Shown here one piece after another: positions 35,851-42,748 of a stretch of DNA of 64,000 nucleotides. Under the pieces are notes generated by a model. The model ran no database searches, was not told where the DNA came from, and saw nothing but the letters and a program-made list of their open reading frames with translations. Numbering within the stretch: position 1 is the stretch's first letter; each line of letters opens with the position of its first letter. The DNA is from Roseateles puraquae. GTDB taxonomy: Bacteria > Pseudomonadota > Gammaproteobacteria > Burkholderiales > Burkholderiaceae_C. The translations under genes and the position numbers were made by a program. The stretch covers positions 62,001 to 126,000 of the forward strand of contig NZ_NISI01000009.1 in the NCBI RefSeq assembly GCF_002205845.1, in the 5' to 3' direction.

Positions 35851-36288
35851 TCAGCCGCGGCCGAGCGAATGGGTCAGCAGTTCCTGATACCGCGGGTGAT
35901 CACTGCCGGTCAGGCGGAACAGGTTCTCCATCGCGCGTTCAACGATGGCCGCTGCTTCCTGCTGGGCATCCCACTCGCGAGACTGGGCCTCGTCTGGGTC
36001 ATCGTTGTGTCGGAGCCAGTTGAACGTTGAGCGAATAGCGTTGCGGGCTGCCTTCAGCGTCATCCGTTGATCGTTTGGAAAGAGGGCCGCTGTAACTTCG
36101 ATGACGTGTCGCGCGATCTCTTCGCGTGCAGGCTCAGCGCCTGGCCGCTCGCGCTCCAAGAGCCCCCAATAGATATCCTCCGCGGATCCGCCCAGCACGA
36201 TGGCCGTGATGGGGTCGGACTGGTCAAGTAGGGCGACCGCCGCCGCGTCCAAGAGGTGATCGGCCACCTGCCGTTTGGTCACGTTCAT
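35851..36288 (-). CDS. Hypothetical protein (about 145 aa)
   Basis: A helical protein on the minus strand. 'VALLDQSDPITAIVLGGSAE' followed by 'DIYWGLLER' resembles a conserved helical pair seen in proteobacterial proteins of unknown function, and 'LKAARNAIRSTFNWLRHND' follows. The start is not certain: ATG 36288 (MNVTKRQV) or 36300 would both work. Its 5' end overlaps the next gene by about 65 bases. Confidence 0.6.
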   Translation of the reverse strand: MNVTKRQVADHLLDAAAVALLDQSDPITAIVLGGSAEDIYWGLLERERPGAEPAREEIARHVIEVTAALFPNDQRMTLKAARNAIRSTFNWLRHNDDPDEAQSREWDAQQEAAAIVERAMENLFRLTGSDHPRYQELLTHSLGRG

Positions 36289-36568
36289 AGGGCCAAGCAT
36301 AGGCGGCAGACGTTGGGTTCTGTTGGTGCCTCGGCATTCCACTCGGGGGCGTCTTCGGCGCTGCCCGTGCTAGCTCCTCGACCGTCTCGGGACACATTCG
36401 CACCTCGCACGTGCCTTCGACGCGCTCCGCATGCGGGTCGCGCTTCAGCGCCTCGGCTTCGGTGAACCTGCAGACGCTGCGCCGCACCCGGCCCCAGTCG
36501 TCGCGCATCTTCCAGAACCAGAATTCTGTCGCCTTCATGCCGGCGAGTCTCAGCCGCGCGTGGCTCAT
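36224..36568 (-). CDS. Hypothetical protein (114 aa), overlaps next gene
   Basis: A 114-residue protein starting MSHARLRLAGMKATEFWFWK; 'DDWGRVRRSVCRFTEAEAL' and 'RVEGTCEVRMCPETVEEL' look like a small conserved phage protein. GGAGCTCACGCC before the ATG is a proper ribosome site. The Gly/Arg-rich last 25 residues lie over the start of the next gene in another frame, so the true end could be shorter in relatives. Confidence 0.5.
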   Translation of the reverse strand: MSHARLRLAGMKATEFWFWKMRDDWGRVRRSVCRFTEAEALKRDPHAERVEGTCEVRMCPETVEELARAAPKTPPSGMPRHQQNPTSAAYAWPYERDQTAGGRSPLGRGGGRPT

Positions 36569-36628
36569 GGCGTGAGCTCCCCGCCGTCAGTACCATGCGA
36601 CCACTACGAACGCCGAAAGGGAGGCGGT

Positions 36629-36820
36629 ATGAGGCCAATCGACGGGCTCAAGGCGCTTGGCATCTACGCCTGGTTTGCAATCGATGCTGCCACGCTGGTG
36701 TATCTCGTGTTCTTCGATGGCACGCGCTACAACTGGTGGAACTGGATGATCATCATCCCCATCGACATCTTCCTCGCGACCATCTGGCCGGTTTACTGGA
36801 TCTTCAAGCTGCTGCAGTAG
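36629..36820 (+). CDS. Small two-helix membrane protein (63 aa)
   Basis: A 63-residue protein with two membrane helices (about residues 9-28 'LGIYAWFAIDAATLVYLVFF' and 38-60 'WNWMIIIPIDIFLATIWPVY'). AAAGGGAGGCGGT before the ATG is strong. Size and topology fit either a holin-like protein or a small membrane effector; no lysis partner is seen. It lies between the divergent pair and the last HTH gene. Confidence 0.65.
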   Translation: MRPIDGLKALGIYAWFAIDAATLVYLVFFDGTRYNWWNWMIIIPIDIFLATIWPVYWIFKLLQ

Positions 36821-36822
36821 CT

Positions 36823-37164
36823 ATGGGAGCAGCTCTCATCACTGCTGCCGAGGTCGCGCGGCTGCTGGGTATCAAAGCTCGCACGGTCTATGACCTCGCC
36901 TATTCAGGCCGCCTGACCTGCTACCGCATCGGAGGCGCTGTGCGCTTTGACCCGGTGGACGTGGAGGCTTTCAAGCAGTCGTGCCGCGTTGACGCCCGAC
37001 ACCCGACGCCGCCGCGGTCAAGCCGCGCGGGTGTCAACCTGAGCGGCCTGCTTGCTGATCCGCACACTGATCTGATGCGCTTCTTCGAGAGTCGGGGGGT
37101 GAGGGTTCGGGCTGCACCGGTAACGGCGGCGAAGGGGAACAAGAAGGGGAACGCTGGCCGCTGA
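36823..37164 (+). CDS. Excisionase-like HTH protein at right end
   Basis: A 113-residue protein with the HTH_17 excisionase fold: 'LITAAEVARLLGIKARTVYD' (residues 5-24) and wing 'YRIGGAVRFDPVDVEAF'. The C-terminal 50 residues are basic and the terminal codons contain the GGGGAAC repeats, so the gene overlaps a candidate integrase arm site. It follows the membrane protein gene by two bases. Its place beside attR makes it a candidate directionality factor. Confidence 0.75.
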   Translation: MGAALITAAEVARLLGIKARTVYDLAYSGRLTCYRIGGAVRFDPVDVEAFKQSCRVDARHPTPPRSSRAGVNLSGLLADPHTDLMRFFESRGVRVRAAPVTAAKGNKKGNAGR

Positions 37165-37177
37165 AACGTCGCAGCGC
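37134..37177 (+). repeat. Right-end short repeats (candidate arm sites)
   Basis: GGGGAACAA at 37134-37142 and GGGGAACGC at 37146-37154, the same pair and orientation as at the left end, plus CGTCGCAGCGC at 37167-37177 matching CGTTGCAGCGC at 22755-22765. Confidence 0.5.
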
Positions 37178-37213
37178 GAGCACTGGCGCGGCCTACATCG
37201 ATTTGTTCAATCT

Positions 37214-37222
37214 CCATCAGCC
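37214..37222 (+). other. attR core
   Basis: CCATCAGCC, identical to the tRNA-His 3' end segment, followed by CCA after a three-base gap relative to the tRNA. The 37165-37478 stretch has no gene; it holds this site and the terminator at 37244. Confidence 0.5.
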
Positions 37223-37243
37223 CCAAAAAACATTAAGCCAATC

Positions 37244-37278
37244 AACGGCCCAGCGATTCAAACCGCTGGGCCGTTTTG
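37244..37278 (+). terminator. Rho-independent terminator outside attR
   Basis: Perfect 12-bp arms AACGGCCCAGCG / CGCTGGGCCGTT with an eight-base loop and a T-run. Lying just outside attR, it is probably the original terminator of tRNA-His before the element inserted. Confidence 0.88.
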
Positions 37279-37478
37279 CTTTTGGGAATCGAAGCGCTTT
37301 GATGAGCGCGGCACGCCCTCGACGGGCCAGCGCATCCGAAGGTCCGATGTGCCTTTTTTTGAAGCAGTGGACCTGGCGGCCTTGGCCGACAAGGGCTTAG
37401 GCGTGGGGTGCAGCGGTTATCAACAGAGTTGCCCACGAGGGGCGGGGACAAGACCGCACACGCCGGGTGCAGGCTGTC

Positions 37479-37724
37479 TCACATCGCCTGCCGGCCCGGC
37501 GCCTGGGCGAGCCGCATGCCTTCAGCACTTTGGCGTTTCTCGATGACGACGCGCGGCAAGCGGGCCACCTGCGAGGCGGCGGCAGGCCCGGCCTGGCTTG
37601 CCAGGCTCGAGCGCGTGGCGGTAGCGCCATCGTCCGCCATGTGATTGGCCAGGGCCATGCCGATCCCGGCGGCGGCCAGCACGGAGCCGAAGGCGAGTGC
37701 GAAGGTTTGGGCGGCGGTGTTCAT
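37479..37724 (-). CDS. Small exported hypothetical protein (81 aa)
   Basis: An 81-residue protein starting MNTAAQTFALAFGSVLAAAG with a hydrophobic N-terminal helix (about 8-28), followed by a polar stretch with 'QVARLPRVVIEKRQ', a phrase common in short secreted or anchored proteins of Burkholderiales. The ribosome site is weak. The long frame extends 11 codons further upstream but ATG 37724 fits a signal anchor best. Function unknown. Confidence 0.5.
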   Translation of the reverse strand: MNTAAQTFALAFGSVLAAAGIGMALANHMADDGATATRSSLASQAGPAAASQVARLPRVVIEKRQSAEGMRLAQAPGRQAM

Positions 37725-37860
37725 GGTCGGGCGTGGCATCGAGCTAGGCGTGAGCATGAATGTCGCCGCGCGGCTGGGTCGCGGCGAGGGCCCGGCGACG
37801 GAATGCCGGCGCGGCCGGACGAACTGCGGCTGGCGAGGATGAGTGCCTGTGACGGCGCCG

Positions 37861-38328
37861 TCAGCGAACGTAGCTCAAGGGCAGGGCGGTGGTCAGCTTG
37901 AGTTCTTCCATAGCGAAGCTGGAACTGACATCGTGCAATTGCGTGCCCGCGATCAGCCGCTTGTAGACACGGTCGTAGGCGGCGATGTCGGGCACCACGA
38001 CCCGCAGCAGATAGTCAACATCGCCGCTCATCCGGTAGAACTCGACGACCTCGGGGATGGCCTGCACCGTCGCCTTGAACGTGTCGAACCAGGCCTGGCT
38101 GTGCTGGTTGGTGCGCACCGACACGAAGACGGTCACCCCCACGTTCACCTTCTGTGCATCCAGCAGGGCCACCTGACGGGTGATCACGCCAGCCTCCTTC
38201 AGCCGCTGGATGCGGCGCCAGCAGGGCGTGGTGGACAGGCCCACCTGCGCGGCGATGTCAGCCACCTGCTGGGTGGCGTCTTGCTGCAGGATGTCGAGGA
38301 TGCGCAGGTCGATGGAATCCAATTTCAT
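37861..38328 (-). CDS. Lrp/AsnC family transcriptional regulator
   Basis: A 155-residue regulator: N-terminal HTH 'LDSIDLRILDILQQDATQQV' with recognition helix 'GLSTTPCWRRIQRLKEAGVI' (about 30-49), then the RAM ligand domain (about 65-145, 'MSGDVDYLLRVVVPD'). Lrp-type proteins sense amino acids. It is divergent from the cysteine desulfurase fusion, 120 bases apart; cysteine-sensing Lrp relatives (DecR/CyuR type) control cysteine breakdown genes in other bacteria, so cysteine is a reasonable guess for the ligand. Start chosen at 38328 (MKLDS), the family norm. Confidence 0.93.
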   Translation of the reverse strand: MKLDSIDLRILDILQQDATQQVADIAAQVGLSTTPCWRRIQRLKEAGVITRQVALLDAQKVNVGVTVFVSVRTNQHSQAWFDTFKATVQAIPEVVEFYRMSGDVDYLLRVVVPDIAAYDRVYKRLIAGTQLHDVSSSFAMEELKLTTALPLSYVR

Positions 38329-38343
38329 GGCGCCGATCATACG

Positions 38344-38358
38344 TGGCATGCATTGCCA
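38344..38358. promoter_or_regulatory. Candidate Lrp operator
   Basis: TGGCATGCATTGCCA: perfect 5-bp arms with 5-base centre, 15 bp in all as is usual for Lrp-family sites. It is 16 bases before the regulator start and 91 before the fusion gene. Confidence 0.45.
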
Positions 38359-38448
38359 GAAATGGCTGAAAAATCATGCGCCGGTGAAATCGCGTACCTC
38401 GGCGGCGTAGGAACAATCGCCCCAATCCTTTTGCGCAGAGGCGCCCCC

Positions 38449-40689
38449 ATGGAAATCTATCTCGATGCCAACGCCACCACCCCCGTCCTGCCGCAGGCCC
38501 GCGAGGCGGCGATGGCAGCCATGGCGGAAGACTTCGGCAACCCCAGCAGTGTGCACAGCACCGGGCTGAAGGCTCGCGCGTTGATGGATGGCGTGCGGGC
38601 GCGCGCCCGCCGCGTGCTGGGTGCCGGGCAGGGGCGGCTGCTGTTTCTGAGCGGCGCCACCGAGGGCATCCAGACCGCCGTGCTGTCCGCCCTGAGCGCG
38701 CTGCGCGATGCGGATCATCGGCCCGAACTCCTGCTCTACGGCGCGACCGAGCACAAGGCCGTGCCTGAGGCCCTCAAGCACTGGAATGCGCTGCTGGGCC
38801 TGAACCTGACCGTCCTGCCCATTCCGGTCGGCCGTGACGGCCGGCACGACCTCGCCTGGCTGCGCGCGCATGCCGCGCGGGCGGGCCTGGTGTGCACCAT
38901 GGCCGCCAACAACGAGACCGGCGTCATCAGCGACCTGGACGGCATTGCCGCCGCGCTGGCGGGCAGCCCGGCGCGCTGGATGGTCGACGGCGTGCAGGCC
39001 CTGGGCAAGCTGCCGCTGAAGCTGGAAGAACGGCGCATTGACTACGCGCCGTTCTCGGGCCACAAGCTCTACGCGCCCAAGGGCATTGGGTTGCTCTACG
39101 TGCGCGAGGGGGCGCCGTTCACGCCCTTGCTGGCGGGAGGTGGGCAGGAAGGCGCCTGGCGCTCGGGGACTGAGAACATGTCAGGCATCGCGGCGCTGGG
39201 CGCGGTACTGGCAGCGCTGGAGGCGGGCGGCACGTTTTGCGACGCGGCCACGCTGCAGGCGCACCGTGATCGCCTGGCGGCGGCGCTGCAGGAGGCGTTT
39301 CCCGGGCTGCTCTTCAATGCTCCTACCGAGCTCTGCCTGCCCACGACCCTCAACTTTGCCGTGCCGGGCTTGAGCTCCAAGCTCTTGCTGGATCTGTTCG
39401 ATGCCGCCGAGCTGCGCGTGAGCGGGGGCTCGGCCTGCAGCGCGGCCAAGGCGCAACCGAGCTATGTGCTGGAGGCGATGGGTCTGCCGGCGTGGCAGAC
39501 GGCGGCCAGCGTGCGCCTGTCGTTCGGGCCTGTGGTGGACCGCAGCTTCATCGACGAGGCCTGCGCCCGCATCCGCGTCTGCGGAGAGTCCCTGCGCGAG
39601 AGTTGCCTGGACCCGAGTGCGCCGGGCCAGGCCTTGCCTGCCGACGGCCTCACACGCTTCGTGGTGGATGGTGCCTGCTGCTACCTGCTGGCAGATGCCA
39701 GCAGCCGCCGTGCGGTGGTGGTCGACCCGCTGCCCGAGTTGACCGAGCGGCTGGCCCAGTGGCTGCGCTGCCAGGGCTATGCGCTGGCCGCGGTGCTTGA
39801 CACGCATAGCCACGGCGACCACGCCTCCTCGGCCGGTGACCTGTGGCAGGCCATCCAACACGAGGCGGGTTCGGTGGATGCACTCGGTTGGCCGCGTGAT
39901 ATCAAGCGCCTGGATCTGGGCGACCGCTGGCTCACGCGGTTGGCCCTGCCCGGCCACACGCAGGATTCGACCGCCTACCTGCTGCACGACGCCCGCGGAC
40001 TGCGCTGGGCGTTCGTTGGAGACACCGTCATGCCCGGCGCGCTCGGGCGCAGCGACTTCGAGCAGAGCGCACCGCTGGCCTATGCCGACTCGCTGCTGCG
40101 CTTGCGCGAGGTGGTGGGCGAGCAGACGCTGCTGCTGCCCGGGCACGACTACGACGATCGCTTTGCGAGCACGCTGGCCGTGGAGCGCGAGGCGCAGCCG
40201 CTGCTGGCTGACGTGCTGGCCGGACGCATCGACGCCGCCGGCTTTGCCGCGGCCAAGGCGGCGCTGGAGCAAGACTTGGCGATGACCGCCTACCAGACAG
40301 TGGCTTGTGGTGCCCGGGTCGACAGCAGCTGCTCGCTGGCCGCCAGCGAGATCGGCCTGGCCGACCTGCAAGCGCTGGTGGCGCGCCACCCCGACCTGCT
40401 GCTCATCGATGTGCGCGAGCCCTACGAACAACGCCTCGGCCAGGCACCGCAACTCGGCACTCAGGTGCGCCGGCAGGCGGTGGCTTTGTCAGGCTTGCCG
40501 GAGGCGCTCGTGCAGTGGCAGTCGCTGCCTCCCGACACGCCCATGGTCTGCTTCTGCCGCAGTGGCAACCGCAGTGCGCAGGCCGCGCGGGCGCTGCGCC
40601 GGCTGGGGCATGCGCAGGCCTGGAGCCTGCGGGGTGGCCTGGCCTTGCTGCCGCGTGCGGCAGCGGCCGATGCAGCCCTGGCGATCTGA
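38449..40689 (+). CDS. Cysteine desulfurase-persulfide dioxygenase-rhodanese fusion
   Basis: A 746-residue protein with three enzymes in a row. Residues 1-385: class V aminotransferase of the IscS/NifS kind, with PLP lysine 206 in 'SGHKLYAPKG' and the persulfide-forming Cys330 in 'SGGSACSAAK'. About 400-610: metallo-beta-lactamase fold close to ETHE1/persulfide dioxygenase, with 'THSHGDH' (452-458), His503, Asp525, 'GRSDFEQS' and His566. About 635-740: rhodanese with active Cys703 in 'CFCRSGNRS'. Together they would release sulfur from cysteine as persulfide, pass it on and oxidise it to sulfite or thiosulfate. Start ATG 38449 removes a long spurious upstream frame. Confidence 0.92.
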   Translation: MEIYLDANATTPVLPQAREAAMAAMAEDFGNPSSVHSTGLKARALMDGVRARARRVLGAGQGRLLFLSGATEGIQTAVLSALSALRDADHRPELLLYGATEHKAVPEALKHWNALLGLNLTVLPIPVGRDGRHDLAWLRAHAARAGLVCTMAANNETGVISDLDGIAAALAGSPARWMVDGVQALGKLPLKLEERRIDYAPFSGHKLYAPKGIGLLYVREGAPFTPLLAGGGQEGAWRSGTENMSGIAALGAVLAALEAGGTFCDAATLQAHRDRLAAALQEAFPGLLFNAPTELCLPTTLNFAVPGLSSKLLLDLFDAAELRVSGGSACSAAKAQPSYVLEAMGLPAWQTAASVRLSFGPVVDRSFIDEACARIRVCGESLRESCLDPSAPGQALPADGLTRFVVDGACCYLLADASSRRAVVVDPLPELTERLAQWLRCQGYALAAVLDTHSHGDHASSAGDLWQAIQHEAGSVDALGWPRDIKRLDLGDRWLTRLALPGHTQDSTAYLLHDARGLRWAFVGDTVMPGALGRSDFEQSAPLAYADSLLRLREVVGEQTLLLPGHDYDDRFASTLAVEREAQPLLADVLAGRIDAAGFAAAKAALEQDLAMTAYQTVACGARVDSSCSLAASEIGLADLQALVARHPDLLLIDVREPYEQRLGQAPQLGTQVRRQAVALSGLPEALVQWQSLPPDTPMVCFCRSGNRSAQAARALRRLGHAQAWSLRGGLALLPRAAAADAALAI

Positions 40690-40853
40690 TCGCACGAACA
40701 GCGCCGGCATGGCCTGCCAGTCTCCGCGATTGAAAACCGCTTTATGTCTGCCTCGACACACAGCCGATAAGAAGCCTTGACGGCTCCCTTCAAAGATGAG
40801 GTCACCCGCTGCCAGCCCGGCGCCGGGGTCTCTCAATCCATGAAGGAGTCGCC

Positions 40854-41585
40854 ATGAGCACGATCAGCGGCCTGGGCGGTGTGAACCGAGCCTGGGACAC
40901 CTCACAAAGCGGTGCCGCCCGCAAGGCTGAGCACGAAGCGCGCATGTTCGCCAAGGTGGACAGCGACGGCAGCGGCAGCGTCGACGCTACCGAGCTGGCC
41001 AGCATGCTGGAGCACACCGGCCAGTCCGGCGACAGTGCCGAGCTGCTGAAGAAGATGGACAGTGACGGCGATGGCAGTCTGTCGAGCGACGAGCTCAGCC
41101 AGGGCATGCGCGAGCTCATGCCGCCACCGTCTTCGACGGTGGCGTTCGCCCAGCAGCGCGGCGCGGCCAACGATGATGAAGACGTGTTCGCCTCGCTCGA
41201 TACCGATGGCGACGGTCAACTCTCCCGGGCCGAGTTCGAGGCTGGCCGACCGGAGCAGGCGCAAGGTTCCGGCCGCATGGGTGGCCCGCCCCCGGGTGCA
41301 GGCGGGCCGCCGCCGACGACTGCGTCAGGCACGGCAAGCAGCAGCACGTCATCCACCTCGGCCACGAGCTATGACCCGTTGGACGTCAACCAGGATGGCA
41401 CGGTGTCGCAAATCGAGCGCCTGGCGGGCGAACTGAAAGAACTGGCCAAGGCCGGCGCGGGCAGCGAGGCCAGCCAGGGCGCCAACGCCGAGATCGCAGC
41501 GCTCGCGCAAAAGCTCTACGACCAGATCAGCAAGAACTGGCTGCAGCCTGCGTCAGACACGACGAGCCTGAGCACCACGGCCTGA
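40854..41585 (+). CDS. EF-hand calcium-binding protein
   Basis: A 243-residue protein with four EF-hand loops: 'DSDGSGSVDATE' (36-47), 'DSDGDGSLSSDE' (69-80), 'DTDGDGQLSRAE' (116-127) and 'DVNQDGTVSQIE' (177-188), each with Asp/Asn at 1, 3, 5 and Glu at 12. Pro/Gly/Ser-rich linkers separate loops 3 and 4. No signal peptide. Similar proteins in Xanthomonas (XopAW type) are effectors, but many are plain calcium buffers or sensors. GAAGGAGTCGCC precedes the ATG. Confidence 0.9.
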   Translation: MSTISGLGGVNRAWDTSQSGAARKAEHEARMFAKVDSDGSGSVDATELASMLEHTGQSGDSAELLKKMDSDGDGSLSSDELSQGMRELMPPPSSTVAFAQQRGAANDDEDVFASLDTDGDGQLSRAEFEAGRPEQAQGSGRMGGPPPGAGGPPPTTASGTASSSTSSTSATSYDPLDVNQDGTVSQIERLAGELKELAKAGAGSEASQGANAEIAALAQKLYDQISKNWLQPASDTTSLSTTA

Positions 41586-41595
41586 TCCGCGTCGC

Positions 41596-42690
41596 TCAAC
41601 CGCGCGGTCTGAGCTCGAGTGCTACGTGTTCAGCGAGGGCCAGCGCCGCCGTCAGCCCGGGCGACTCGATGCCGAACAGGTTGATCAGGCCAGGCTGGCT
41701 GCTGTCGATCAGAAAGTCGGCGGCCGGCTCGCCCGGGCCGCTGAGCTTGGGGCGTACGCCACTGTAGGCCGGCTGCAGGGCCCCAGGCGCCAGACCCGGC
41801 CAGTAATGGCGCACCTCGGCCTCGAACTGCGGCCCGAGAGCCGGGTCGACCGAGTAGTTCAGCGCGGCGGGATCGGTGTCGTCGAGCCATTGCACGTCAG
41901 GCCCGAAACGCGCCTGGCCGCCAAGGTCCAGCGTCAGGTGCACGCCCAGGCCGCCGTCGACCGGCAGCGGGTAGATCAGATGCTGGAAGGGCGCGCGCCC
42001 GGGCAGGGCGAAGTAGTGCCCGCGGGCGTAGCGTAGTTCGGGCGCGGGCGCACCCAGGGCCTGGGCGACCTGCGCGGCGTGCAGGCCGGCCGCGTTGATG
42101 ACATGCCGGGCGACAAGGTCGAAGTCATCGGCGATGCGCAGGCGCCAGCCCTGGTCCAGGCGCTCGCCCGCGGTGACCGGGCTGGCCAGGGCCAGCGTCG
42201 CACCGTGGCGCTCGGCGTCGCCCAGCAGCGACGTCATCAGCCCATGGCTGTCGACGATGCCGCTGGACGGTGACAGCAGCGCACCCACCGCGCTCAGCTC
42301 AGGCTCCAGCGCGCTGACCTCCTCGCGGGTCAGCAGCTGCAGGTCGTTCACGCCATTGGCGGCACCGTTGGCTGCCAACTGAGCCAGGCGGGGCAGATCG
42401 GCCTCGCGCGTGGCCACCACCAACTTGCCACAGCGACGGTGCCCAAGGTTGCGGGCAGCGCAGTAGCCATAGAGCAGGCCCTTGCCCCGCACGCACAGCC
42501 GCGCCTTGAGGCTGCCCGCCGGGTAGTACAGCCCGGCATGGATGACCTCGCTGTTGCGCGAGGACGTCCCGGTGCCGAAGGCGCCCGCGCTTTCGATGAG
42601 GATGACTTCACGGCCCTGCTGGGCCAAGGCGCGTGCAATGGCCAGCCCCACCACGCCGGCGCCGATGACGGCGATCTCGATCTCTTCCAT
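41596..42690 (-). CDS. FAD-dependent oxidoreductase, L-2-hydroxyglutarate oxidase-like
   Basis: A 364-residue flavoprotein of the DAO superfamily: FAD-binding '[20 protein letters not shown]' (about 8-27), '[20 protein letters not shown]' (about 43-62) which is the substrate-side signature of the L2HGDH/LhgO branch, and '[16 protein letters not shown]' near the end. It would oxidise L-2-hydroxyglutarate or a similar 2-hydroxy acid. Convergent with the EF-hand gene (10 bases apart) and 58 bases after the aminopeptidase gene on the same strand. Confidence 0.88.
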   Translation of the reverse strand: MEEIEIAVIGAGVVGLAIARALAQQGREVILIESAGAFGTGTSSRNSEVIHAGLYYPAGSLKARLCVRGKGLLYGYCAARNLGHRRCGKLVVATREADLPRLAQLAANGAANGVNDLQLLTREEVSALEPELSAVGALLSPSSGIVDSHGLMTSLLGDAERHGATLALASPVTAGERLDQGWRLRIADDFDLVARHVINAAGLHAAQVAQALGAPAPELRYARGHYFALPGRAPFQHLIYPLPVDGGLGVHLTLDLGGQARFGPDVQWLDDTDPAALNYSVDPALGPQFEAEVRHYWPGLAPGALQPAYSGVRPKLSGPGEPAADFLIDSSQPGLINLFGIESPGLTAALALAEHVALELRPRG

Positions 42691-42748
42691 GGCCGGAGTG
42701 TGCCTGCGCGGAACGCTGAGCCCCGCGCCCCCCGGGCACCTTCGCGGG

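Larger units (their letters stand above)
22646..37222 (+). mobile_element. Integrative element in tRNA-His, about 14.6 kb
   Basis: Bounded on the left by the 3' end of tRNA-His and on the right by an imperfect copy of that end. It carries a P4-type integrase next to attL, HTH regulators at both ends, a primase-like zinc finger and AAA ATPase, and then three large podophage-type virion/ejection proteins plus small genes. All genes from 24078 to 35849 run rightward with many four-base overlaps. Two divergent small genes and an excisionase-like gene close the right end. No portal, terminase, capsid, tail, lysis or conjugation gene is recognised, so it looks like a satellite or a reduced phage relative and not a full prophage. 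Confidence 0.8.

Noticed and set aside
35851-36568. Frameshifted single gene on the minus strand
   Set aside because: Both frames have their own start and distinct composition; the upstream one has a good ribosome site, so an overlapping gene pair is more likely.
22646-37222. Complete prophage
   Set aside because: No terminase, portal, capsid, tail or lysis gene can be recognised in 14.6 kb.
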